The notes: a model not told the origin generated them from the sequence alone. Shown: positions 34,556 to 40,332, counted from the first letter of the stretch. The stretch: DNA of 64,000 nt from Nostoc sp. NMS9 (GCF_017114995.1 NZ_JABXKL010000091.1:62001-126000), one strand, 5' to 3'. Translations and numbers: made by a program.

Positions 34556-34891
34556 TTATCCAGCCAAGCTCTCGACACTCAGAGGAACCATATCGCCATT
34601 CCTCGTCAGTCCTAACAACATCGGTTCTTGGGGTTGAATTAGTTGACCTGTAAGTACACAGCGTTCTTCTTGCTGAGCTGTGGCAGCTATGCTAGCTCGA
34701 ATGTCGGATCGCGAAAATCGAGGTTTCCACTCACCTGATTTTTGCTGGACATAATTCCAAAGGATATCTCGGATCAGAGCTTGATATCCCTGATTCCCAG
34801 CTATTTCTTTGAGCTTATCTTTGAGTTCCCGCTCTAGGCGAATGCTGGTAACTTCCATATCGGTGGTTGGGGTGCGAGCGATCGTATGCAT
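34556..34891 (-). CDS. Ribbon-helix-helix-like small protein
   Basis: 111 residues from the ATG at 34891, which has AAGGAG 8 bases upstream. Residues 12-50 (MEVTSIRLERELKDKLKEIA, QALIRDILWNYV) fit the strand-helix-helix pattern of CopG-type DNA-binding proteins. The C-terminal half has CVLTGQLIQPQEPMLLGLTR, not a known domain. A role as a small transcription regulator or antitoxin-like protein is plausible; no toxin gene lies beside it. It is divergent from the attenuator-like RNA and HNH gene. Confidence 0.65.
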   Translation of the reverse strand: MHTIARTPTTDMEVTSIRLERELKDKLKEIAGNQGYQALIRDILWNYVQQKSGEWKPRFSRSDIRASIAATAQQEERCVLTGQLIQPQEPMLLGLTRNGDMVPLSVESLAG

Positions 34892-35174
34892 CAGTTTTTC
34901 TCCTTAAAGGTATAGACAGGATAGTAATACAAGTGTAGTATGTTTAAAGGAATGTTCAATAGGTGAAATTTTCTGTGAAATCCATTTACCCCATCTCTAC
35001 TTCAATTTTGTGCGCTACCAATTGCGGAACCAATTGGGAATCAGCTGCTATGGAAGTGGAGTATTTATTTATGGGCGATGGTAGCCGAAATCATGGGCAA
35101 ATCACAGAGGGTAATGATGATTATAAGTATGTAGGCATTAGTGCACTAATTGCAAAACCACAACTAAATCAAAA

Positions 35175-35280
35175 AAGCGGGGGGTACAGGCGAAGGAATC
35201 CTGTACCGATATGAGACCAGAAAATTTTCCGGTCAATTCTAACCCCCGCTTCACCGAAAACTTGAAGCGGGGGTTTTTTT
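35175..35280 (+). ncRNA. Structured leader RNA with terminator / anti-terminator pairing
   Basis: Three structures follow each other: GGTACAGG paired to CCTGTACC around loop CGAAGGAAT (35183-35207), a 20-base palindrome (35215-35234), and a strong terminator (35243-35280). The AAGCGGGGG at 35175-35183 is complementary to the 5' arm of the terminator (CCCCCGCTT, 35243-35251), so it can compete with terminator folding. It ends 16 bases before the HNH gene. I cannot assign it to a known riboswitch class. Confidence 0.5.
35243..35280 (+). terminator. Intrinsic terminator before the HNH gene
   Basis: CCCCCGCTTCA / TGAAGCGGGGG stem (11 pairs, 9-nt loop) followed by seven T. It is a textbook Rho-independent terminator and would block read-through into the HNH gene unless antiterminated. 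Confidence 0.85.
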
Positions 35281-35295
35281 ATAAGGAGTTAAGCT

Positions 35296-35835
35296 GTGAC
35301 GATATCTTCCATGCGCGGCGCGAACGCAATGCAAGTGTTAGAGCAATCTGTGGTGGTGTTTTCTCAAAATTACTTGCCACTATGTCGGGTCAATATCAAG
35401 CGGGCGATTGTGCTGTTAGTGACCAACAAGGCGCAACCGCTGGGTTTTACCACAGAAAGCGGATGGCAAGTTCACTCACCCAGTTTGGTAATTGATGTGC
35501 CAAAACATATTCGCTTGACAATCACTTCTAATGAGCGGATGTGGAAAGTTCCGCCAGTCAATCGGCGAGAAGTATTGCGACGAGATCATCACAGTTGCCA
35601 ATATTGCGGCAGCAGCAAACATCTAACGCTAGATCATGTGATGCCGCGTTCTAAAGGCGGTTCTCACACTTGGGATAACGTAGTCGCAGCTTGTGAAAGA
35701 TGTAACTCCTGTAAAGGCGATCGCACTCTGTTTGAAGCTGGTATGCAACTGCGTACCAAACCAAAAGCGCCAATTCACCCCGCGATTTCTTTTGCTGAAC
35801 AGTTTTGGATAGATATGCAAGCAAACCTGGAATAA
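35296..35835 (+). CDS. HNH endonuclease
   Basis: 179 residues from GTG at 35296, which has AAGGAG 8 bases before it; an ATG 11 codons in is less well placed. The HNH nuclease signature is complete: HHSCQYCGSSKHLTLDHVMP, RSKGGSHTWDNVVAACERCN, with two zinc cysteine pairs. The N-terminal 70 residues are the cyanobacterial leader domain (LPLCRVNIKRAIVLLV). Such genes are widespread in cyanobacteria as single copies; DNA repair or nicking is likely, and homing cannot be excluded. The preceding leader RNA suggests conditional expression. The next gene starts 16 bases after the stop. Confidence 0.9.
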   Translation: MTISSMRGANAMQVLEQSVVVFSQNYLPLCRVNIKRAIVLLVTNKAQPLGFTTESGWQVHSPSLVIDVPKHIRLTITSNERMWKVPPVNRREVLRRDHHSCQYCGSSKHLTLDHVMPRSKGGSHTWDNVVAACERCNSCKGDRTLFEAGMQLRTKPKAPIHPAISFAEQFWIDMQANLE

Positions 35836-35851
35836 CAGGAGAGCATAAGGA

Positions 35852-36241
35852 ATGCTGAAATTAACGTACACTGAAAGCAGTTTTGATTTGGAATGTATCA
35901 CTCTGTCGCTAGAAGAATGGGTAGCGCAGCGAGTGATTTTAGCCCTGCGAGTTGGGCAAAGTTTGTGCATTGAACCCACTACCGCTTCCTTTTTGCTTCC
36001 TGTTGATTTGCCAGGAGTAGAAGTACTGAGGTCTGAGGTAAAAAGAGATGACAGAGAAATTATTGCCCTCTGTGCATGCGATGCCGAATATATGGAAGTC
36101 ACCCTGCGGGGTTCTTGGCTATCAGCTTGTTCTAAGGATTCTGTTGGTGTGTTTGTCACCACTATGAGCGATCGCGCTGAGTTCTTTTTGCACAAACTTT
36201 GGCAGGAAGCTCAATCTTGTGCTTCTGTGATGAGTGAATAA
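35852..36241 (+). CDS. Conserved hypothetical protein linked to HNH gene
   Basis: 129 residues without membrane segments; no family recognised. It starts with LTYTESSFDLECITLSLEEW, which looks like a compact alpha/beta fold, and ends with an alpha helix (DRAEFFLHKLWQEAQSCAS). AGGAGAGCATAAGGA upstream gives a good ribosome site. The close spacing to the HNH gene suggests one operon and possibly a shared role. Several cysteines (IALCACDAEY) do not form an obvious metal site. Confidence 0.65.
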   Translation: MLKLTYTESSFDLECITLSLEEWVAQRVILALRVGQSLCIEPTTASFLLPVDLPGVEVLRSEVKRDDREIIALCACDAEYMEVTLRGSWLSACSKDSVGVFVTTMSDRAEFFLHKLWQEAQSCASVMSE

Positions 36242-36348
36242 ACGAAATAGTTGGGTGACTCAATTTTGGATTGTGGATTTTGGATTTTAGATTTGTTCTC
36301 ACGTTTAAATTCGGGGGTAACTCTTGGAGATGCTGCGAGAACAAACAT

Positions 36349-36384
36349 TTTGGGATTTTGGATTGAGTAATCCAAAATCCCAAA
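36349..36384. terminator. Perfect 16-bp hairpin between convergent genes
   Basis: TTTGGGATTTTGGATT pairs perfectly with AATCCAAAATCCCAAA across a 4-nt loop. The surroundings (36262-36300) contain more copies of GGATTTTGGATT. It can terminate transcription from both sides. Confidence 0.7.
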
Positions 36385-36423
36385 TTTAAAATCTAAAATC
36401 AGATGAAGAGAATTTCTCACCCT

Positions 36424-37272
36424 TTATTGCGCCATTTTTAGTAGTTCAGGAATTGTCACAAATCGGTAGCCTTGCTGTTTGAGTCCGCTGATGATTTGTG
36501 GCAAAGCTTGTACAGTTCTTTGGCGATCGCCACCACCATCATGCATTAAAACAATAAAACCAGGTTTCGCCCCTTTCAGGACATTATTTACAAATGCCTG
36601 CGGTTTGGCGTGAGGATCGGTATCAGCAGAAGTTAGCGACCACATAATTACAGCATCTTTCTGGCTTTTGGCGTAAGCGGCAAGTCCGTTATTTAAAAAT
36701 CCTCCAGGAGGACGAAACAGAAAAGTTTTGACTCCTGTAGTTTTGTATATCAAATCAGCTGTGCGATCGATTTCACTCTTGGCTGTGGCTTCATCCATTC
36801 GCCGATACCAATGATGCCAAGTATGGTTGCCGATGGCGTGTCCCTCGGCTACTTCACGCTTGGCTAAGTCTGGATTTGCTTGTAAAGCTTGTCCTACCCA
36901 AAAGAATGTTGCTTTAACATCATTTTGCTTCAGGATATCCAGCATTTCTAGGGTTGTCTTTGGCCAAGGCCCATCATCAATGCTGAGAGCAATAACCTTT
37001 TCGTTGCTGCTGGGTTGCACCTTATAAACAGTTTTTCCCTGAAATTTCGCTGGGACTGTAAAGGTAGGGTTTTCTACTTTGGCTGATGGCGGTAATTGGG
37101 CATTAATTTGACTCTTTGCTGGATCTTGAACTTGTGCAATATGGATTTTGCTTACTGGCTGGTTCAACCCCGATTGTGGGGAGGTGCCTGGAGCAATACT
37201 ACAAGCTGTAATACTAGAGGCGATCACGACAAGACTAATTATCTTTTGTCGCTTGAGGTAGTTGTCTTTCAC
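36424..37272 (-). CDS. Polysaccharide deacetylase (NodB-like), lipoprotein
   Basis: 282 residues. A basic N-terminus and hydrophobic stretch end in SSITACS, a lipobox, so it is probably an anchored lipoprotein. A short linker leads to the NodB domain: catalytic Asp and metal Asp in LSIDDGPWP (about residue 98), metal histidines in IGNHTWHHW, then RPPGGFLNN and the C-terminal histidine in VLMHDGGGD. It likely removes acetyl groups from peptidoglycan or an exopolysaccharide in the periplasm. It is monocistronic. Confidence 0.9.
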   Translation of the reverse strand: MKDNYLKRQKIISLVVIASSITACSIAPGTSPQSGLNQPVSKIHIAQVQDPAKSQINAQLPPSAKVENPTFTVPAKFQGKTVYKVQPSSNEKVIALSIDDGPWPKTTLEMLDILKQNDVKATFFWVGQALQANPDLAKREVAEGHAIGNHTWHHWYRRMDEATAKSEIDRTADLIYKTTGVKTFLFRPPGGFLNNGLAAYAKSQKDAVIMWSLTSADTDPHAKPQAFVNNVLKGAKPGFIVLMHDGGGDRQRTVQALPQIISGLKQQGYRFVTIPELLKMAQ

Positions 37273-37394
37273 GTCAGGCTTTTAAAGATTCACCCAATCA
37301 TAAGCTGTAGTTTGACTTTTCAAAGGGTTTAGCAAGCTCAAATATAAGTGCAGAAACTTTTCTAGACAATTTCAGAAATTTTTTCTGAAACCCC
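37273..37394. other. Upstream region of the deacetylase gene
   Basis: Short AT-rich space between divergent transcription units: the deacetylase on the minus strand and the tRNA array on the plus strand. No further element recognised. Confidence 0.4.
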
Positions 37395-37423
37395 TTGACA
37401 CCTCTTGTAGTATTTTGTAGTAT
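37395..37423 (+). promoter_or_regulatory. Strong sigma-70 type promoter before the tRNA array
   Basis: TTGACA (37395-37400), exactly 17 bases, then TAGTAT (37418-37423). It points toward the tRNA array, whose first gene starts 360 bases later. No other consensus promoter of this quality is seen before 37783. Confidence 0.6.
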
Positions 37424-37467
37424 ATATGTAGTGAAGCGAAAGACAAAGCTTCTCAAGAGTCAAAGTT

Positions 37468-37662
37468 ATGTTTTACATACAACTAAAGGACAGGCGTTGG
37501 AATAAACCAGAGTCCCCAATCAACAAGGCTGCTTTTACTTGCAAACCATCGGCAGTAGAGGCAACAAACGAAAAAAGTTCTAAGTTTGCACTCATTAAAA
37601 CCACTGAATACATCCGTAATACACAACAGGCTTGCTACCTAGAATTTCGGTTGTTTTCTTAA
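37468..37662 (+). CDS. Possible leader ORF (64 aa) before tRNA array
   Basis: The only frame of any length between the promoter and the tRNA genes. It is basic and lysine-rich, with no known family and no clear ribosome site before the ATG. It might be a leader peptide whose translation affects the hairpin at 37736, or simply chance. I list it because of its position. Confidence 0.2.
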   Translation: MFYIQLKDRRWNKPESPINKAAFTCKPSAVEATNEKSSKFALIKTTEYIRNTQQACYLEFRLFS

Positions 37663-37735
37663 CAGTTTCTAACAGTAAAAAGTCAATTATCTGAACCTTG
37701 AAAACTAAATAAGAAATGGGCAAGTTCACCAACAA

Positions 37736-37773
37736 AATCTGTGCCTAAAAACTTCAAAGTTTAGGCACAGATT
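37736..37773 (+). promoter_or_regulatory. 14-bp leader hairpin just before the first tRNA
   Basis: AATCTGTGCCTAAA pairs perfectly with TTTAGGCACAGATT around a 10-nt loop, 9 bases before tRNA-Asp. There is no T-run. It could slow polymerase, be a processing site, or end transcripts with help of a factor. Confidence 0.5.
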
Positions 37774-37782
37774 CCCAAAAAT

Positions 37783-37856
37783 CGGGGTGTAGCTCAATTG
37801 GCTAGAGCGTTCCGTTGTCTGCGGAAATGTTGCGGGTTCAAGTCCCGTCACCCTGG
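37783..37856 (+). tRNA. trnD-GUC: tRNA-Asp (GTC), array member 1
   Basis: 74 nt; anticodon loop TTGTCTG, T-loop TTCAAGT, acceptor CGGGGTG/CACCCTG with one wobble. Complete cloverleaf. Confidence 0.9.
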
Positions 37857-37860
37857 TTGT

Positions 37861-37934
37861 AGTCCTGTAGGCGAATAGTTTAAGCCGTCAGCCTCTCAAG
37901 CTGAAGATTGCGAGTGCGAATCTCGTCAGGACTC
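37861..37934 (+). tRNA. trnE-CUC: tRNA-Glu (CTC), array member 2
   Basis: 74 nt; anticodon loop CTCTCAA, acceptor AGTCCTG/CAGGACT. The T-loop is TGCGAAT instead of TTCRAxT, an unusual change at position 55. Confidence 0.75.
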
Positions 37935-37940
37935 CCAAAT

Positions 37941-38013
37941 GGCTGAGTAGCCAAGCGGTCGAAGGCGTCGGTCAGCAAAACCGACATCGTGAGTTCAAAT
38001 CTCACCTCAGCCT
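37941..38013 (+). tRNA. trnC-GCA: tRNA-Cys (GCA), array member 3, with A33
   Basis: 73 nt; acceptor GGCTGAG/CTCAGCC, T-loop TTCAAAT. The anticodon loop is CAGCAAA, so the nearly invariant U33 is A. Otherwise well formed. Confidence 0.75.
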
Positions 38014-38015
38014 CT

Positions 38016-38089
38016 GGTGCCGCAGTGTAGCTTAACCAGCAAAGCCCCAGGTTCATACCCTGGTGCGGGTGCAAATCCCGCCGCTGCCA
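38016..38089 (+). tRNA. tRNA-Met/Ile (CAT), array member 4
   Basis: 74 nt; anticodon loop TTCATAC. The CAT could be elongator Met or a lysidine-modified Ile tRNA reading ATA. T-loop TGCAAAT, D-loop without the usual GG, one acceptor mismatch. CCA is encoded (to 38092). Confidence 0.7.
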
Positions 38090-38094
38090 CCAAA

Positions 38095-38168
38095 TGCAGG
38101 GATGGTGTAACGGTAACACCTCGTGACTCCAAATCCGATGTTCTGGGTTCAAATCCTAGTCCCTGCGT
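38095..38168 (+). tRNA. trnW-CCA: tRNA-Trp (CCA), array member 5
   Basis: 74 nt; loop CTCCAAA, acceptor TGCAGGG/CCCTGCG. The 5' side of the anticodon stem carries one extra T (CGTGA against TCCG), so the stem has a bulge. Confidence 0.65.
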
Positions 38169-38175
38169 CAATCAT

Positions 38176-38248
38176 GCCCCTGTGGACGAATGGTTAAGTC
38201 GCTGTTCTTTCAAAGCAGAAATTGCGGGTTCAAGTCCCGTCAGGGGAA
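38176..38248 (+). tRNA. trnE-UUC: tRNA-Glu (TTC), array member 6
   Basis: 73 nt; anticodon loop CTTTCAA, T-loop TTCAAGT. First acceptor pair (G/A) is mismatched. Clearly different from the housekeeping tRNA-Glu at 30925. Confidence 0.8.
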
Positions 38249-38255
38249 TCATTAT

Positions 38256-38338
38256 GGGTCGATGGCCGAGTCTGGTTGAAGGCGACAGTCTGTAAAACTG
38301 TTCTTTTTTGCACGCAGGTTCAAATCCTGCTCGACCCA
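38256..38338 (+). tRNA. trnY-GUA: tRNA-Tyr (GTA), array member 7
   Basis: 83 nt class II; anticodon loop CTGTAAA, long variable arm with a T-run, acceptor GGGTCGA/TCGACCC. Well formed. Confidence 0.9.
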
Positions 38339-38342
38339 CTGT

Positions 38343-38432
38343 GGAGAGGTGGCTGAGTGGCTCAAAGCGTCCTCCTGCTAAGAGGAAGCGGGTACTTAAT
38401 ACCCGTCGCAGGTTCAAATCCTGTCCTCTCCG
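38343..38432 (+). tRNA. trnS-GCU: tRNA-Ser (GCT), array member 8
   Basis: 90 nt class II; anticodon loop CTGCTAA, long variable arm, acceptor GGAGAGG/CCTCTCC. A second tRNA-Ser(GCT) outside the array lies at 44458. Confidence 0.93.
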
Positions 38433-38436
38433 CCTT

Positions 38437-38511
38437 GAGAGTGTGGTGTAACTGGATAACATCTCAGTTTACGAAACTGAAGATTTGAGGGTTCAAATCC
38501 CTCCGCTCTCG
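38437..38511 (+). tRNA. trnR-ACG: tRNA-Arg (ACG), array member 9
   Basis: 75 nt; anticodon loop TTACGAA (A34 for inosine), acceptor GAGAGTG/CGCTCTC, T-loop TTCAAAT. Complete. Confidence 0.9.
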
Positions 38512-38516
38512 TTACA

Positions 38517-38587
38517 TGGGAGAGATGATGGAGTGGCTGATTCGAGTTGAATTAAACCAGTCCACTGGATAAAACCCATCTTTCCTC
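38517..38587 (+). pseudogene. Degenerate tRNA remnant in the array
   Basis: The stretch between tRNA-Arg and tRNA-Phe keeps tRNA-like ends (GGAGAGATG pairs with CATCTTTCC) and a D-arm-like GATGGAGTGGCTGATTC, but has no T-loop consensus and no clear anticodon arm. Probably a decayed class II tRNA (Leu- or Ser-like). Confidence 0.55.
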
Positions 38588-38592
38588 CTTAT

Positions 38593-38667
38593 CCCCTGGT
38601 AGCTCAGTTGGTAGTTAGCGCCTGTCTGAAGAACAGGAGGTCGTCGGTTCGATTCCGACCTGGGGGG
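38593..38667 (+). tRNA. trnF-GAA: tRNA-Phe (GAA), array member 10
   Basis: 75 nt; anticodon loop CTGAAGA, T-loop TTCGATT, acceptor CCCCTGG/CTGGGGG with two wobbles; D-loop one base longer than usual. Confidence 0.88.
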
Positions 38668-38673
38668 CTTCGT

Positions 38674-38745
<72 letters not shown>

Positions 38746-38753
38746 CCATTCAT

Positions 38754-38826
38754 TGCCGGGTGGACGAATTGGGAAGTCGCATCGCTCTGAACGATGAGGT
38801 TGCAGGTTCAAACCCTGCCCTGGCAA
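38754..38826 (+). tRNA. trnQ-CUG: tRNA-Gln (CTG), array member 12
   Basis: 73 nt; anticodon loop CTCTGAA, acceptor TGCCGGG/CCTGGCA, T-loop TTCAAAC. Complete. Confidence 0.85.
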
Positions 38827-38829
38827 TAA

Positions 38830-38902
38830 AGCCCTGTGGTGTAATTGGCAACATAGCGCCCTTTGAAGGCGAAGATTCCAGGTTCGACCCCTGGTGGGGC
38901 TG
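38830..38902 (+). tRNA. trnQ-UUG: tRNA-Gln (TTG), array member 13
   Basis: 73 nt; anticodon loop CTTTGAA, acceptor AGCCCTG/TGGGGCT, T-loop TTCGACC; CCA is encoded (38903-38905). Confidence 0.92.
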
Positions 38903-38911
38903 CCAAACTTT

Positions 38912-38985
38912 GCTCTTGTAGCCCAACTGGAAGAGGCTGCCGTCTCAAAAACGGTATCTTGTGGGTGCGATTCCCACCAAGAGTA
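38912..38985 (+). tRNA. tRNA with Leu anticodon (CAA), class I shape, array member 14
   Basis: 74 nt; anticodon loop CTCAAAA, acceptor GCTCTTG/CAAGAGT, A73. The variable region is only 5 nt, although bacterial tRNA-Leu normally has a long arm. T-loop TGCGATT is also atypical. Confidence 0.8.
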
Positions 38986-38994
38986 ACAAAATTT

Positions 38995-39069
38995 GCTCCT
39001 GTAGCCCAACTGGAAGAGGTGGCAGACTTAAAATCTGTTTCGTTGTGGGTTCGACTCCCACCAGGAGTA
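38995..39069 (+). tRNA. tRNA with Leu anticodon (TAA), class I shape, array member 15
   Basis: 75 nt; anticodon loop CTTAAAA, acceptor GCTCCTG/CAGGAGT, A73, short variable region. Very similar in the D-arm to members 14 and 17. No group I intron, unlike the usual cyanobacterial tRNA-Leu(UAA). Confidence 0.82.
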
Positions 39070-39073
39070 CCAA

Positions 39074-39146
39074 CGGGATGTAATTCAGCGGCGAGAAGCC
39101 ATGCTTTGGGAGCATGGAGTCGCAGGTTCGAGTCCTGCCATCCCGA
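39074..39146 (+). tRNA. trnP-UGG: tRNA-Pro (TGG), array member 16
   Basis: 73 nt; anticodon loop TTTGGGA, acceptor CGGGATG/CATCCCG, T-loop TTCGAGT. Complete. A 22-base 5'-tRNA scrap (GCTCCTGTGACGG) follows at 39150. Confidence 0.93.
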
Positions 39147-39172
39147 TATGCTCCTGTGACGGAACAGACTTT

Positions 39173-39245
39173 GCCCTTGTAGCCCAACGGAAGAGGCGCT
39201 TCGCTTAGAACGAAGAGGTTGCTGGTTCAAATCCAGTCAAGGGTA
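39173..39245 (+). tRNA. tRNA with Leu anticodon (TAG), class I shape, array member 17
   Basis: 73 nt; anticodon loop CTTAGAA, acceptor GCCCTTG/CAAGGGT, A73, T-loop TTCAAAT, short variable region. Third leucine-anticodon member without a long arm. Confidence 0.82.
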
Positions 39246-39255
39246 TTGGTGAATA

Positions 39256-39330
39256 TGCGGGGATGGAGCAATGGTGGCTCATTGGGCTGCATAACCTGAA
39301 CATCGGCAGGTTCGACTCCTGCCCCCATCA
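39256..39330 (+). tRNA. Initiator-Met-like tRNA with 8-nt anticodon loop, array member 18
   Basis: 75 nt; resembles initiator tRNA (TGCGGGG start, GGAGCA D-arm, TTGGG stem) but the loop is CTGCATAA, one base longer than CTCATAA. Upper acceptor pairs are poor. CCA is encoded (39331-39333). May be non-functional or an unusual decoder. Confidence 0.6.
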
Positions 39331-39341
39331 CCAAAATTAGT

Positions 39342-39414
39342 GCTGGTGTAGCTCAATTGGCAGAGCAACTGACTTGTAATCAGTAGGTTGCAGGTTCAAT
39401 TCCTGTTACCAGCT
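39342..39414 (+). tRNA. trnT-UGU: tRNA-Thr (TGT), array member 19
   Basis: 73 nt; anticodon loop CTTGTAA, acceptor GCTGGTG/TACCAGC, T-loop TTCAATT. Complete. Confidence 0.93.
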
Positions 39415-39418
39415 TGAT

Positions 39419-39489
39419 GCGGGTGTGATGTAACGGCAGCATGAGACGCTTCCAACGTCTTCGTGCGAGTTCAAATCTCGCCGTCCGCT
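39419..39489 (+). tRNA. trnG-UCC: tRNA-Gly (TCC), array member 20
   Basis: 71 nt; anticodon loop CTTCCAA, acceptor GCGGGTG/CGTCCGC, T-loop TTCAAAT. Complete. Confidence 0.92.
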
Positions 39490-39498
39490 CTGAAACTT

Positions 39499-39592
39499 GC
39501 AGGTGTGATGTAATCGGTAACATCTAAGTGCGCCATACTCAGTGCGTGGGTACTCTTCGAGAACGCTGCGCGAACAAGTCCCTCCACTCGCT
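39499..39592 (+). pseudogene. tRNA-Gly(GCC)-like gene interrupted by a dispersed repeat
   Basis: 5' GCAGGTG and 3' CACTCGC still pair, and the loop reads GCGCCAT (anticodon GCC). The T-loop is split by about 24 bases (39552-39575) containing ACGCTGCGCGAAC, whose reverse complement occurs near 58974. The tRNA cannot fold normally. Confidence 0.65.
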
Positions 39593-39597
39593 TGCGT

Positions 39598-39670
39598 AGT
39601 CCTGTAGCTCAATTGGTAGAGTGTCTTCCTTACAAGAAGAATGTCGCGGGTTCAATTCCTGCCAGGACTA
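39598..39670 (+). tRNA. trnV-UAC: tRNA-Val (TAC), array member 21
   Basis: 73 nt; anticodon loop CTTACAA, acceptor AGTCCTG/CAGGACT, T-loop TTCAATT; CCA encoded (39671-39673). Same acceptor stem as member 2. Confidence 0.93.
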
Positions 39671-39679
39671 CCAAATATT

Positions 39680-39753
39680 GGGAGTGTAGCTCAATGGAAT
39701 AGAGCTTCGAGCTTCTACCTCGAAAGTTGTGGGTTCAAGTCCTACCACTCCCG
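39680..39753 (+). tRNA. trnR-UCU: tRNA-Arg (TCT), array member 22
   Basis: 74 nt; anticodon loop CTTCTAC, acceptor GGGAGTG/CACTCCC, T-loop TTCAAGT. Complete. Confidence 0.92.
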
Positions 39754-39756
39754 CCT

Positions 39757-39800
39757 AAACAAGTAAAAAGTTAAAAGTCAAAAGTCAAAAGTCAAAAGAA
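39757..39800. repeat. AAAAGTC heptad repeat inside the tRNA array
   Basis: Four to five copies of TCAAAAG/AAAAGTC-type heptads in the longest spacer of the array (39754-39859). Same repeat class as in other intergenic regions. Confidence 0.75.
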
Positions 39801-39859
39801 TGAATTTAATTATTTCTCTTTCTTTTTAGTTTTTACTTTGCTCTTTTTACTTATTTGAT

Positions 39860-39933
39860 GGGGTCATAGCTCAGTTGGCTAGAGCGCCTGCCTTGCAAGC
39901 AGGAGGTCATGGGTTCAAGTCCCATTGATTCCA
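39860..39933 (+). tRNA. trnA-UGC: tRNA-Ala (TGC), array member 23
   Basis: 74 nt; anticodon loop CTTGCAA, acceptor GGGGTCA/TGATTCC with two wobbles, T-loop TTCAAGT. Complete. Confidence 0.92.
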
Positions 39934-39938
39934 CTGAT

Positions 39939-40013
39939 GGTGTCTGAAGCCAAAGTGGTCGAGGCGCTGGTTTGTGGAACCAGTCAAAGCGGGTTCAAGT
40001 CCCGTCAGACACC
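39939..40013 (+). tRNA. trnH-GUG: tRNA-His (GTG), array member 24
   Basis: 75 nt; anticodon loop TTGTGGA and the extra G(-1):C73 pair of histidine tRNAs (GGTGTCTG/CAGACACC). Complete. Confidence 0.93.
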
Positions 40014-40020
40014 CCTGAAT

Positions 40021-40103
40021 GGAAGATGCCGCTGAATGGACGGCAACTGGTCTTGAAAACCAGGGTATGGGCAACTGTAGGGGTTCAATTCCTCCATCTT
40101 CCG
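40021..40103 (+). tRNA. trnS-UGA: tRNA-Ser (TGA), array member 25
   Basis: 83 nt class II; anticodon loop CTTGAAA, long variable arm, acceptor GGAAGAT/ATCTTCC. Well formed. Confidence 0.9.
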
Positions 40104-40107
40104 CCTA

Positions 40108-40181
40108 TCCACCTGAAGCCGAAAAGCGAGGCGCTGTGCTGATAACACAGAAATAGGAGGGGCAGTACCTCCCTGGTGGAT
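40108..40181 (+). tRNA. tRNA-Ile-like (GAT), array member 26, abnormal T-loop
   Basis: 74 nt; anticodon loop CTGATAA with good stem. T-stem GGAGG/CCTCC is kept but the loop is GGCAGTA with no TTC. Acceptor TCCACC/GGTGGA. Function doubtful. Confidence 0.65.
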
Positions 40182-40261
40182 TATATATCTAGTGTTGGTA
40201 TTACAAAGCTTGCGATGTAAGTATCCAATCGCACTTGCTCATTTCTTTTTCAAATTAACTA

Positions 40262-40332
40262 GGGTGGTTGGCATACCGGCTGTGCAGCGGGCTTTTAACC
40301 CGCAGAAATAGGTTCGACCCCTATACCACCCA
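40262..40332 (+). tRNA. trnK-UUU: tRNA-Lys (TTT), array member 27
   Basis: 71 nt; anticodon loop CTTTTAA, acceptor GGGTGGT/ACCACCC, T-loop TTCGACC. Last recognisable member, after an 80-base spacer. Confidence 0.92.

Noticed and set aside
34963..35214. 83-codon plus-strand frame before the HNH leader RNA
   Set aside because: Ends inside the structured RNA, has no ribosome site and no recognisable domain; I treat it as chance.
35629..36195. 188-codon minus-strand frame opposite the HNH operon
   Set aside because: Antisense to the HNH zinc motifs; no family, no ribosome site, no codon bias.
36162..36420. Two minus-strand frames of about 70 codons after the HNH operon
   Set aside because: They are translations of the GGATTTTGGATT repeats and the perfect hairpin.
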